Counted from the stretch's first letter, positions 1 to 9,720 are shown. The stretch: 13,942 nucleotides of DNA from Ichthyophonus hoferi (GCA_002751075.1 NAOQ01000054.1:186566-200507); one strand, 5' to 3'. Notes: generated from the letters alone by a model not told the origin. Numbers and translations: made by a program.

Positions 1-130
1 ATACTATCATACATACTATTATACATACTCTTATATATACCATCATGAACATATATATACATAAAACCAACCAAAATTTAAAACAATTACTACGTCAGTA
101 TTTATTATTAATAACTAATTTATAATACAG

Positions 131-1756
131 GGAGAGATAATTAGAGATGAATTAGACCAACTTGTACAGGAGGATGCCCTGATCCATGTGAATACCGATG
201 GGTTTAATCGCTATGTGGTTGGTTCACGTGATTATGACCTCCTAGCCCTTTTCACTGTGGGATGGGTAGACTGTATGAAGTGCGGGTGAGTAGGAGGGGC
301 GGGGGAGGGACAAGGTTTTTAAATTATAATTGCTTCCTGCTATATATATTATACTGTACTGTAATATAATATAATATATATATAGCAATGACAACAATCT
401 GTATGCAATGTGGGAGAGAGGGAGCGTGGGAGTGTGCGAATGATTATTACATCCTACTATATATATATGTACTATAATGTAACGTATTGTAATATAATAT
501 AGATAGAGTCTTTTCAATTATAATTAGCAGTTCATGTGTGAACCAGGGCTGACTAATTAGGTTATTACTCATTGAAAATGATAGTCTTAGTTGATCATAT
601 AAGGGCTATATATACTATTATACATACTATAATACATGCTGTCATTACATTTCCATCTACCTCCTATCTCTATGTGCGCCTTGTTCAATGACATTGTAGA
701 TTTAAAACCTCTTACATTTAATATCACTTTTAATGTTTAATGTAACCCATCACTGAAGAGTATTGATAGAGGGGAACAGGCGAAGATCGGCGGATTGGCT
801 GATGCGTATTTTAAAAAGTATCACGGGACCAATAGAAAGATGTATTTTATTGTATTAGATGTTCACTCTAGTAAGCCGTTATTTGAGAAGGTAGGGGTAT
901 GTGAGTGTATAATATATTATATTATATTACATTGTATTATATGCTTTTCTATTGCATTACAGCGGAATTTTATATTATATTATCTTAGTGTATATTATTG
1001 TATTACATCACATTATGTTACACTACTTTGCATTTTATTTAATTAGATAATAGCATACCACATTATACCATATACATACATACACATACACCTGACTTAC
1101 CTATTTATCTCCCCCTATATCTAGATGAATATCATAGCACTACCTACCCTGGTGTACTTTGATAGAAATGCTTTGCACCCCAACCCTCGTATAGACTACC
1201 TTAACATCCTTAGGTAGGCACTGTGTTATAGTATAGTATGTTATAGTATAGTATAGTATAGTATAGTGTATTGTGTTATTATTTTGCATTATAAAGATAT
1301 ACATGTTCCCATACATACATTTACTATTTAAATGTACAAATAAAGAAAACGCTTTGAAATATGTGATGCTTTTTTATGAAATTTTGTAGCATATCTGTTT
1401 ATGATTTATAATAATATTAACAATTAAAATTTCATTCAATAAAATTATTTAATAACTCAATGAAAGCATGTATATAAGCATGTGAATCATAAGCACTGCT
1501 CTATATTATTTCTTATTGGGTTCTATTTTTAGATATCCCAGAAGATTCAACAGCTTTATAACTGAAAAGCTCGGTGAGAAGGTAATCCCATATTATATTT
1601 TAATTTTAACGCATAATGGCTAGTGTTGGATTTAAACTGCAATGATAAGGATAGTACAGTAAGACAATCACTATAATACAGTAAGATAATAACTACAAAG
1701 CAGTAATATATATGAGATAAGCCCACCTATACTTGTGTATAGGTGTATTTATTGTG

Positions 1757-1807
<51 letters not shown>

Positions 1808-4181
1808 TATGTATTAGTAAAATAACTAATATAGGTTTATAATTATTATAAAATGTACATGTATAAATTTAAAGACAGTCTCTTAAAAGCCTTTATATAC
1901 GCCATTATATATGTGCACAGCAATGCTTATAAATTCTTTACAAACATATCTACCATGCATTCACATGCCTGCATTCTATCATTCTATCATACTTCCATAT
2001 ATGTGTGCCTACATACATACACCTATATACTATAGTAATACTTTCATACTACCACATACAATTACTATCGTAATACAACCTATTTTAATATCATGTATTA
2101 TATTATATGTACATACTATAATCCTAACCTACTCTCTTACTATCTTACTATCATCCTATCATACATATAGCTTTCGTGTAAACCCTACGCCTTCTGGCCT
2201 GCCTTTAGGCTCTTACATACATACTTTCATACTATCTTACTATAATCCTATTTACTATAATCCTATCTTACTATATTAAAATACCTACTCTCTCTTACAT
2301 AAGCTTTCCTATAAACCCCGTACGTTCTGGCCTGACCTCCTTGTCTCCTACGGGCCATGGCTAGCTCTCTTTGGAGGGCTCTGGGTAAACGTATCACTAG
2401 ATGAAATAATAGCACTCATCAGAGGTATGGGAAGGCAGGCTGTAATGATTATCGCGTGTGTAAGTGTTTTCTATTGGTTTACATAAATGGGGGTACATGG
2501 GCTTGTATGGGCAACTATTTTTATTGTGTTGCATATGCATATGAATATCATACTATGATAATACTGCGATAAAATAGGATTATAATGTAATGGCATGATT
2601 TATTCATTGTGTGTGATTTATAATATATGATTTATGGTATGTGGCATGTGATATATAATGTAAAATCCATGTGTTATATTATATTATTGCTATATACATA
2701 CATACATACATATACCTACATTGACCTAATATATCTGGCAATGGTTTTATTTATAATTTACTATTTCTACGATTAGTATACGATTACTATTATTGATAGT
2801 AGTACTACTACTATTATTATTAATAATGCCTGTACCATGTATACCATGACTTGCAGTTCACTTACGCCAGCGTTGAGGTATTTTATTTGTGGCAGAATAT
2901 GATATAGTATAATAGTCAGATAATATGTATATAGGATTTGGATGAATATTAAATGGATCACTAGGAGGGCCGCCATAATAATACTATTATTGCAATACAT
3001 TAGTATGATTAGTGGTATTTAACATAGTAATAATAATGGTAGTAATAATAGTTATAGTAGGAATAATAAGAATATCAATACTAACAATAATAATGATAAT
3101 ATCAATATAGTAATAATAATAATAATAGTATTAGTCACAATCCTAGCTAACCAGTGGGCATGCAGGTTGTGTCCTTGTATTATACATCTGGGATGGCCTG
3201 GAACAGCATTAGAGGGGAAGGTATGTGTGTAGTATCAATCTGAATTATTACTACATTGGCTTGATAAAACATCTCTACTATTTGATTAACAGCAGATAAT
3301 AAATAATTAGAATATGCTATATTCCATCCTTTTAAACTTACCAATCCGAAATGACATTGTGAGGATCTATGTGAAACTAACCAATTATAACTGTGCTTAT
3401 AGCTAATAAAATATATTAATTTAGGTCTTGTCGCTCAAACCGCCAATGGGATCTCGTTATTTTCCCAGGGCACACGGGGTCAGACCGTGACGGAAAGTGT
3501 AATAGTACTACTTCTTAGTACGTACTCACACTTATAGTAGTATTTATACATAATGTTTATATGAATTACCAATCTACATTAATGTGGCTTGTTTGGGTAT
3601 TTTCACTGTATGTCCATACTATCTATATCAATTAACTGGACACCTTGACGTGAAAGTAAGCATTGGCTCATAACATGTAGTTTAGATGTTTTTTCATATT
3701 GTATGCAGTGAAGTGGGTATAGTATGTATGGTGTATAACACTAGTGCCATAATATATATATATATAAACATAGATATATCTTAATAATAGGATCTGTGTA
3801 GAGTGAGGTCAGATGTGTTTATGAAACCGTGTTTCTGTGTATGTTTTCACCAAACTTGACATAATGTATATCGTGTATAATACTAATGCTATATAACATA
3901 TACAGGCATATATAGCTACTACCACATTGTATTCAGTGAATTGGGTATAATATATATCGTATACCGTACTAGCACCATATAATATACATCTTAATATTGA
4001 TATCTATGTATGGTGTAAGATGTTTTGTGTTTATATAACTATGTTTCTAACATATATATCCACTACCACCAGATGGCTGCATAGCATATTCTGTTATCCT
4101 ATTGGTTAACAGTCACACTCAGTCTAGTTCCAATTCATTGGTAGCAATCTTTGCGTGTACAACTATGATCTTCCTGTTTCA
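131..4181 (+). CDS. OST3/OST6 (MAGT1/TUSC3-type) oligosaccharyltransferase subunit, partial, eight exons
   Basis: This is the thioredoxin-fold subunit of the ER oligosaccharyltransferase; in this family the CxxC pair forms transient disulfides with substrate proteins so that nearby sequons are N-glycosylated. I place exons at 131-285, 770-890, 1125-1213, 1533-1581, 2304-2459, 3166-3220, 3425-3498 and 4123-4181; the phases agree throughout and give 252 residues plus two bases of a split codon. Residues 41-51 read FTVGWVDCMKC (active-site CxxC at 48-51). ALPTLVYF at 97-104 carries the cis-proline (P99). Membrane segments lie near 149-168, 184-203 and 238-252. TSGMAWNSIRG at 197-207 and the GISLFSQGTRGQ loop match the family pattern TSGQMWNHIRG and the lumenal loop after it. 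The exon 2 start is uncertain: 770 gives family spacing after CxxC, 761 also keeps frame. The signal-peptide exon lies upstream of the window, and the fourth membrane segment and stop are not securely placed. The family call is strong; the exact borders are inferred by eye. Confidence 0.88.
286..769 (+). other. OST3/6 intron 1
   Basis: The donor is GTGAGT and interrupts the glycine codon directly after the second active-site cysteine. The intron is rich in TATA-type runs and contains the 17-base word ATACTATTATACATACT at 612-628, also present at 13-29 and 11051-11067. I see no gene in it. Open frames on the - strand here are low-complexity Tyr/Ile runs, not a protein. Confidence 0.7.
1758..1803. 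repeat. (TTA)n microsatellite, about 15 units
   Basis: An almost perfect run of TTA trinucleotides inside intron 4 of the OST3/6 gene. It probably varies in length between individuals. Confidence 0.95.
2169..2215 (+). repeat. Degraded copy of OST3/6 exon 5 acceptor and 5' end
   Basis: From the AG at 2169-2170 the sequence runs CTTTCGTGTAAACCC, then TTCTGGCCTG, parallel to CTTTCCTATAAACCC and TTCTGGCCTG at the true exon start (2304). Over the first 35 bases the two align without gaps with about 26 identities by hand count. Read in the same phase the copy gives LSCKPYAFWPAFR against LSYKPRTFWPDLL. The pyrimidine tract before it (CCTACTCTCTTACTATCTTACTAT) also resembles the tract before the real acceptor. 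The offset is about 133 bases. It is followed by a stop after a few codons, so it is more likely a relic than an alternative exon. Confidence 0.75.
2460..3165 (+). other. OST3/6 intron 5
   Basis: The donor GTAAGT and acceptor GCATGCAG join AVMIIAC directly to VVSLYYTSG in phase 0, reconstructing the second membrane segment in one piece. The intron contains TACA runs near 2697-2720 and a TAATAA-rich stretch at 3000-3135. I see no gene in it. Confidence 0.7.
3499..4122 (+). other. OST3/6 intron 7 with diverged tandem duplication
   Basis: The donor is GTAATA and the acceptor is CACACTCAG, chosen because it alone keeps phase 0 without a stop. Most of the intron is a diverged tandem duplication described separately at 3695-4070. 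No coding sequence is evident. Confidence 0.6.
3695..4070. repeat. Diverged tandem duplication, period about 228 bases
   Basis: CATATTGTATGCAGTG...GTGGGTATA (from 3695) recurs as CACATTGTATTCAGTG...TTGGGTATA (from 3923). Each is followed by a GTACTAGCACC/ACACTAGTGCC-like core, a TATATCTTAAT segment and an ACTATGTTTCT/CCGTGTTTCTG segment. A third copy of the core (CGTGTATAATACTAATGC) lies at about 3871-3888, and CTACTACCAC/CCACTACCACC closes each unit. Differences between copies suggest an old duplication. Confidence 0.7.
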
Positions 4182-4225
4182 GTAAGTGCTTGTCATGTTG
4201 TATCTGGTGTTTTCTATTATATACT

Positions 4226-4430
4226 TATTACTAGACATGCTACACTACACTACATTATACTATACTGTATTATACTATACTATACTTTAGATTATATTAT
4301 TCTATACTATGCTATACTGTATTACACTAACTCTACTATACTACACTGTATTACACTACACTATGCTATACGATAATTAAGACTACACTATACTATGCTA
4401 TTGATTATACTATACTGTAACACAACTCAC
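4226..4430. repeat. Degenerate ACTATACT/ACTACACT minisatellite
   Basis: Many imperfect units of ACTATACT, ACTACACT and TGTATTACACT follow one another. The + strand of the array is very poor in G. The open frame across it encodes only Leu/His/Ile/Tyr runs and is an artefact. Confidence 0.85.
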
Positions 4431-4558
4431 TATCATTAATCATTACTATTCTTTATTTTAAAACGTTTAGTTTGCTAAATGATTACTTGATTGACTCTAT
4501 TAATATTAATGATGCAGATGCCTGTATATCCTACATATATGATTGTGGTTGTATCTAG

Positions 4559-4625
4559 ATATGGAAATAGTTCCTGGCATGCACGCATATCTACTTACTT
4601 AGTTAGTGAAGATAAAGCTTCTAAG
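4559..4625 (+). CDS. Possible further OST3/6 exon (loop after third membrane segment)
   Basis: After the acceptor GGTTGTATCTAG the phase required by exon 8 gives QYGNSSWHARISTYLVSEDK and then ASK, followed by a weak donor AAG|GTTAGA. It is polar, contains basic residues and could be the cytosolic loop before a fourth membrane segment. No residue is diagnostic of the family, so this is a phase-compatible guess only. Confidence 0.22.
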
Positions 4626-5220
4626 GTTAGAGATGAGAGAGGGGTGGGTGGATGAGTGTAGGTAGAATAGACAGGAAGATATGTACATGCAACACCATAG
4701 GGTTAAACTGCAACAGCTTGTATTGCATGATAGTATAATAATATAATATTGCGCTAGTGTGTTAATATGATAGTATAATAATACCATAACGTCATACTAT
4801 CATAACTTGCCATAGTATAATAGATTGTTTCCTACTTGGTGACTGCTATATATGGCAGTAACAAATGCAAACTGCATTTTCAGGTTTATCAGCCTAAATA
4901 GATTAGAAATTAGCACATAATTGTATAAAAAATACACACATACATATAGTTGCTATTGTATCTATTATTCTGTAACATACAAATAAAACCTTTTCATGAA
5001 CAATTTACATCATATAATGGTTAGGACAGTTAATGTATTGTTTTGTGTCAACAGAAGTCTGTACTTGGATCTCATTGAGAGTATATTTTTATTATTTACT
5101 TTAAATAACAATGTAATCATTACTACGTACGATATTATATATAGCTTTTGTTATTGTATTAACCCCCATCTAGATTTTTATTATTTTATTCAAATATAAT
5201 TCTTTTTCCATGTCTTTCCG

Positions 5221-5221
<1 letters not shown>

Positions 5222-5255
<34 letters not shown>
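5222..5255. repeat. (TA)17 microsatellite
   Basis: A perfect run of 17 TA dinucleotides downstream of the last placed OST3/6 exon. Confidence 0.95.
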
Positions 5256-5256
<1 letters not shown>

Positions 5257-5317
5257 TCAACTATAAATGGACTTTATTGAGTGGCCTGTACCTATATATG
5301 TGGATATATTGTCATAG

Positions 5318-5450
5318 GAACTGGTTGATTTCTCATTGTATTATATTGTTATATTATTTTATTTTATTTTACTTTATTTTTATTGTATTATATTATGTTA
5401 ATTATCTGATGAGGCTAGGAAATCTTGCGATTGACATAAATACACCTTAA
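5318..5450 (+). CDS. Possible terminal exon of OST3/6 (fourth membrane segment)
   Basis: After the acceptor ATATATTGTCATAG, the phase left by exon 8 (CA + G = Gln) gives NWLISHCIILL, a long Tyr/Phe/Ile/Leu run, then VNYLMRLGNLAIDINTP and a stop at 5448-5450. A hydrophobic segment is what the family needs here. The hydrophobic part, however, coincides with a TTTTA-rich simple tract that would look hydrophobic by chance, and the usual C-terminal tail is missing. Skipping straight from exon 8 would also omit the loop before the fourth segment. A candidate to test with transcripts, not a firm call. Confidence 0.28.
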
Positions 5451-5779
5451 TGTTCTAATGCTTTAAGATTAATATTAATTTTATTTTGATTTGTATATAG
5501 TTATTAAAAATATTTATGATTAGAAAATACGGGATTAGCTTAACTCTCTCTTTATTAACCAACTGTCTGATTTTTAAAAATACTAATTATATATATACAT
5601 TCCACAGAGGACAGATTGCTATGTACGCTCGATTTAAAAATCCTAACTACCCATCTCTTTTGTTTTAGAATTATTTTAAAATTAAATTAAGAAAAATAAA
5701 AACTTCAACTTCTCGAAGACCCTCTGCTAAAATCGCCAACTCCAAATGCTGATATTTAAATTTAAAAAAATTAACTTAC

Positions 5780-5929
5780 CAATGCATTTTGCAATATGGA
5801 GATATCATTGCTAGAGAGTGTAGGAAGTGAAGCCATAGTGCATTACATATTTAATGAAGTTAGATTCTGGTTCTCGTCAATCTCATGCAGCTTTTTCTTC
5901 CAGGCTTGGAGATTGGTAGGTATCTGCAT
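5780..5929 (-). other. Unidentified exon-like segment
   Basis: Reading the - strand, MQIPTNLQAWKKKLHEIDEN begins at 5929, and further down in the same frame ATG at 5836 starts MASLPTLSSNDISILQNAL. That segment ends exactly at a strong donor, TTG|GTAAGT, at 5780/5779. A possible acceptor (AAATATCAG) only 31 bases later would continue in frame as HLELAILAEGLREVE, but such a short intron would be exceptional. The composition is protein-like, with charged and amphipathic residues, yet the frame is interrupted between the two parts. DISILQNALHLELAILAEGL faintly resembles the first helix of some ferritin-like proteins; this is a weak impression only. Confidence 0.25.
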
Positions 5930-6274
5930 TTGTCATATGCACTCTATTTTTCATTAAATAGATTAGTATTGTATATTGTAGTAATTAATCTGTAGTCAGT
6001 TTTAATTATTATTAAATAATCTGTGCATGTGGCAGCATGTGTTGTCATCAGTAATTCTCATATATATAGAAAATATGATATTATAGGCTAATATTAATTA
6101 GATTTTCAGGACAGGCTATTTCCACGATTAATTGTATCTAGTCACATGACCTGGTAGCATGCACACGATCTTGAAATCCCTGGCTCACTGGAGGTTTTTG
6201 AAGTCTTTTAATAAATTGAAATTTACTATTTACTATTAGCTACTATTGACCATGCATTCATATTCCAAGATGAT

Positions 6275-6544
6275 TCAAGAGTCAGGTGCTCCCATCATGG
6301 TTAGGGTTGGCTCGCCTTCTGTAAACACAAATGTTTGAGTTATATGTTTCCCACCTTGTGTTAAAACAAGAACATATAGGTTAACCATATTACATAAGAT
6401 ACTGCCTTTACTTTGCTTTAAGCTGTTAACCCTGACAATGGCATATGTCAGGTGGTGGAGCATAGTGTGAATAATACCAGAAACCCCATCATAACCACAC
6501 CAGTGATACTGAATAAAGGCTATGCAATTTTGAAACCAAATTCT
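6275..6544 (-). other. Unidentified open frame of about 90 codons
   Basis: An uninterrupted - strand frame runs from 6544 to 6275. It includes a methionine at 6463 (MLHHLTYAIVRVNSLKQS) and ends in GEPTLTMMGAPDS. Amino-acid use is mixed rather than the Tyr/Ile runs of the low-complexity frames elsewhere in the window. I recognise no domain, signal peptide or splice pattern. It could be a fragment of a decayed gene or a chance frame. Confidence 0.2.
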
Positions 6545-7372
6545 CTACTTGTAATACTTTGCTGCCACCTTGAAAATGGGTGAGAATAATTACAACACAG
6601 GTTGTAATCGACAAATGCGAAGAAAATCATTATCTATGTTCATATCTTACAACTTCTAAGATTTATTTTTGAATCATAAAGATTCATTGTCAATTTATGA
6701 TACTTGTGGCTTACAATTTTTATGACACAAGTCATATCGCTAAGAATTGCATGAATGGTTTATTTTTAAATCTTCTACCTCTATCAATATTTATAGGTAG
6801 ATAATCTCCGACCAAGTCATTGGCTTCTCCTTCACTGATGGGATGATCTTGGGATATTCCAAATCAATGGATTCTTGAGTGTTGAGGGATTAGCACAGTT
6901 ATTTATTCTCATCAGCAACATTAGTGTCAATTGAAAATTAAGTGGTGTCTGGATTAGTCGATCCAATGCTAGTGTCAGAGTGCATGTGCTCTGGATGTGT
7001 ACCTCAGATATTAATAGTTTTGAGTTTTGAGATTCCCAAGAACATATGAATAAGTAAACCACTTGCTTTGAGGTCTTTGGTGAAGCTGACTGAAAGTATG
7101 TTTATTTTAAGTATACTAGTAATACTACAGTGTAAAGTTCAGGCCGATATTGTAGTGCAGCTAGCACCTTACATATCTACTAGAAGTTCTAGTTAAGTAT
7201 TAAGCTTGACACTGTTAACTACCATCTACTAAACACCTAATAATAATTAAATCTTATTGATTATGGCTCAAGTTTAAGCACTATTCTTCATATGCTAACG
7301 GTTGAGGTACTGTTTGATATTTACTTGTAATTGCTTAGGTGTACTGATATATTTTGAAGAAGTGATTTCCTG

Positions 7373-7382
7373 TGATCGATCA
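7373..7382. other. Perfect palindrome TGATCGATCA
   Basis: A ten-base perfect palindrome in the moderately CpG-containing stretch of the intergenic region. It could be a binding site for a dimeric factor; a match of this length is also plausible by chance. Confidence 0.3.
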
Positions 7383-7696
7383 GTTGATAACAGCTGAAGA
7401 CCAATTCTTCAATTCTTATCTGAGGTTGAATTTCTCCTCTTTCGGGGTCAATGGTTGGAAATGTACTTAAAGTTGTCGTATCTCGGTAAATGGTGTTTAA
7501 AGTTTTAGCGCCGTAAATGAAAACAAAAGGGAAAGAGAATGTATAGAGCCGTTTAGAAATAGTAATAGAGACATATAAATAGTATCGAGTTTGTGTTCTA
7601 AAAATAAGCCGTCTAGGAATGTGGGTAATCCTTATTTATATGTTTATAACGCCGTGCTTATTATTACTTGTTTTTGTCGCTTTTATCCTTTCGCAG

Positions 7697-7762
7697 CATG
7701 CGTTGATCAAGGATGTCAATTATCTTAAGACCGATCGTAGGACAGTTACAGAAAATCTCTGA
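7697..7762 (+). other. Exon-like segment after a strong acceptor
   Basis: TTTTTGTCGCTTTTATCCTT followed by TCGCAG is the best pyrimidine-rich acceptor in the intergenic region. In phase 0 it opens a frame reading HALIKDVNYLKTD and then RRTVTENL before a stop at 7760-7762. It could be the last exon of an unseen + strand transcript. I found no convincing partner exon upstream and know no family with this tail. Confidence 0.18.
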
Positions 7763-9373
7763 GAGCCACTAGAATTATCTTACCTTATCAAAATGAGCTA
7801 ATGCTATTTTATCCTAATTTGATTGGCTGTATAACTATTATTTCATATAATATGAATGCTCGTGTTCTGTAGAATTGACCAATAAATATATCTACTAAAG
7901 TAAAGGGCTTTTTTAACGAATCATGAGCCAATCGTTGCATAATTCCCCTGTTACTATACTAAAACTTCGGCTGATCCACGAACTCCAGTTCAATGTTTTT
8001 GCAAGATTCATACGGCCCCATAGTGTGGGATGCGTTAACTGGGACAACCATGAACATTTCGGACAAAATGCAATAGTCAATGATTGTATTTACAGTTGGG
8101 TTTAGCGATGTGTGGGATCTCTTAGTATCATTAGAATCTATGGAAAGGGAAGCTCTGTCTAAGTAGGCAATTCTGGTTTATTCTCCAATTAATGTTCAAT
8201 TTGGATAAACATATTGGATTGATGCTTCATCCTTCTCTGATTCCTCAGGCATAACTAATTGAACTGGTTTAGATGATTGGGAGTAGTAATTTTTAGGCCT
8301 TGCTTAGGCATTGGCTGATCATATTGTTTATTGGTATTTCATATTTGACTCTAATCATAAACGTGTTTAAAACCGTCCAGAATGCTAGCACAGCTAAGTT
8401 TTGTTTATAATTGTAATTGTTAATAAGCCACAAGTTTAAGCTATATATTATGGCATTATATGTCCCATATATAATATTATGTTTCTGATTGGTTCAGGCC
8501 TAAGTGCAATGATCAAATAGTGATGCACTGGTGGCATTACCTTTCTATAATAAAGTTATTATGTTAATGCTCCTATTTGTTAACTTATTTACATATATAA
8601 AGACTACAATGTATTATTATGCTGGGTTGCTGAGGAAGTCACAGTGAATAATGCAATTATTTGCATTTGCAATCGCAATTTCTGAACAGAAATAATAATC
8701 TCAATGTAATAATAAACTAATTCTAACCAAATTTAGTCTATGTGTGCATAGTAATAGTATCTAATGGTATATAATATTATATTGTTTGTTTATCTGTGCA
8801 ATATATATATATAGGGATCGAGTAAATCTGCCTTCAGAAAGTAATTTCTGGCTATTTGTTCTTGGTACAATTTTATGGTGTACAATGATAATTGGTCCTG
8901 ACCTTGTGAAGCTCATGATTGTAATGCACCAATGATCAGAATTTGAATGCTTACAATTGCAAACATAACATCAAGTCTTAGCCCTTTTTAGAGCATATTT
9001 TGGATGCCTTGGGATTTTAAAATAAGAAAGCTTATTTTCAAATAAAAATAAAAATAAATAAAAAATTGAACAAATAGTCTATTGCCAAAAGATAATTAAT
9101 AGCTACAGTTTTTATTTGGCAATTTTGTTTAGAAGTACAAGCCTAAAACTTTGTTCTATAAAAAGAAAGGATGAAATCAATTTCAAAATAGTATTGGTAT
9201 GAGGTAGGCCGCAGTAAAGTACTTAGAACTCTTCACTTTATGCAGTGACTGGAATGGGATCTTGGGACTCGTCATATCTTGTGGTGATGAATAAAATGTT
9301 TTATAGCAAAATTATTGTTTAATTTAACTACATTCCTTTATTTTCTATCATCCAAGCGCTAGAGGAGCAATAT

Positions 9374-9397
9374 GAACACGAGAACACGAGAACACGA
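9374..9397. repeat. GAACACGA x3 tandem repeat
   Basis: Three perfect, contiguous copies of the octamer GAACACGA. The unit is unlike the A/T-rich microsatellites of the window because it is GC-balanced and contains CG. Confidence 0.9.
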
Positions 9398-9560
9398 ATG
9401 TTTCAACTATGCTGATTGGTCTCAATCCAGACATGGTAATAATTGGCAGATTGGAAGAACGCCCGGCAATTGAAATGCGCACATCATAATTAAAAGACTT
9501 TTAAGCAATTAGAAAGTGCCAAAGGTACCCATGCCTTTATTTACAAAAGTGTATGCTGCC

Positions 9561-9568
9561 TATAAAAG
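9561..9568 (+). promoter_or_regulatory. TATA-box-like TATAAAAG
   Basis: TATAAAAG followed about 30 bases later by GAGACTTGCCACTAACC. It would suit a transcript starting near 9590-9600 on the + strand, which could only reach the GT64 gene with a long leader or a 5' UTR intron. In an AT-rich genome such a match has little weight alone. Confidence 0.25.
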
Positions 9569-9720
9569 AGATCGCATGTAGAGACTTGCCACTAACCAAC
9601 AAACAGGTTTACAATAAATTTGTAATGTGTGAAATTGAATTCAGATCAAATTGTATACCTAATAAAATATGGCATACAGTAATTTATCACAGTTTGAGTC
9701 ATTATTACGTAGGTTTGATG

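Larger units (their letters stand above)
1582..2303 (+). other. OST3/6 intron 4, repeat-rich with exon echo
   Basis: The donor is GTAATC after a phase-0 AAG codon and the acceptor is TCTTACATAAG before CTT. The intron holds a (TTA)n run at 1758-1803, then a C-rich, G-poor CTTACTAT/CATACTTT tract from about 2020, and a degraded copy of the downstream acceptor and exon start at about 2133-2215. The long open frames at 1853-2279 are by-products of this biased composition. Confidence 0.7.
4182..5317 (+). other. Region after OST3/6 exon 8: probable last intron(s), repeat-rich
   Basis: A clear donor (CA|GTAAGT) ends exon 8, so transcription continues here. A degenerate ACTATACT array fills about 4226-4430. 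Other open frames that fit the required phase begin at 4559 and at about 5057, but none shows the expected OST3/6 C-terminal pattern (basic loop, fourth membrane segment, short K-x-x-GYP-like tail), so I leave the structure open. Confidence 0.45.
5451..9700. other. 4.2 kb intergenic region without a recognised gene
   Basis: Sequence here is less repetitive than the introns on either side and richer in CpG around 7440-7740. I found no full-length gene, no RNA gene and no long terminal repeats. Short open stretches occur on the - strand at about 8970-8766, 8177-7962, 7060-6800, 6544-6275 and 5929-5780, and a + strand frame at 7923-8105 overlaps one of them. None matches a family I can name. They may be remnants of an old, broken element or gene, or chance open frames. 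An AATAAA at 5695-5700 could serve the OST3/6 transcript. Confidence 0.5.

Noticed and set aside
1853-2279. Open frames of 60 and 122 codons
   Set aside because: Tyr/Ile/His/Thr runs from CATAC and CTTACTAT repeats inside an intron.
2856-2876. Mini-exon FTYASVE between OST3/6 exons 5 and 6 (TTGCAG acceptor, GTATTT donor)
   Set aside because: Exons 5 and 6 join directly in phase 0 and give the second membrane segment (AVMIIACVVSLYYTSGMAWN) with the family's spacing; inserting seven residues would break it.
4155-4376. Open frame MYNYDLPVSVSACHVV...
   Set aside because: Starts out of frame within OST3/6 exon 8 and runs through an ACTATACT array; an artefact of the repeat.
5906-5912. Plus-strand acceptor CTTTTTCTTCCAG with a nearby GTAGGT donor
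   Set aside because: The enclosed exon would be about a dozen bases; open frames beyond it end quickly and show no family match. It also overlaps the minus-strand segment at 5780-5929.
7923-8105. Plus-strand frame MSQSLHNSPVTILKLRL...
   Set aside because: Overlaps an equally plausible minus-strand open stretch; no family match, so neither is called a gene.
5451-9700. LTR-type or other virus-like element
   Set aside because: I found no paired end repeats, no recognisable capsid, protease, polymerase or integrase motif; the open stretches alone do not support naming one.
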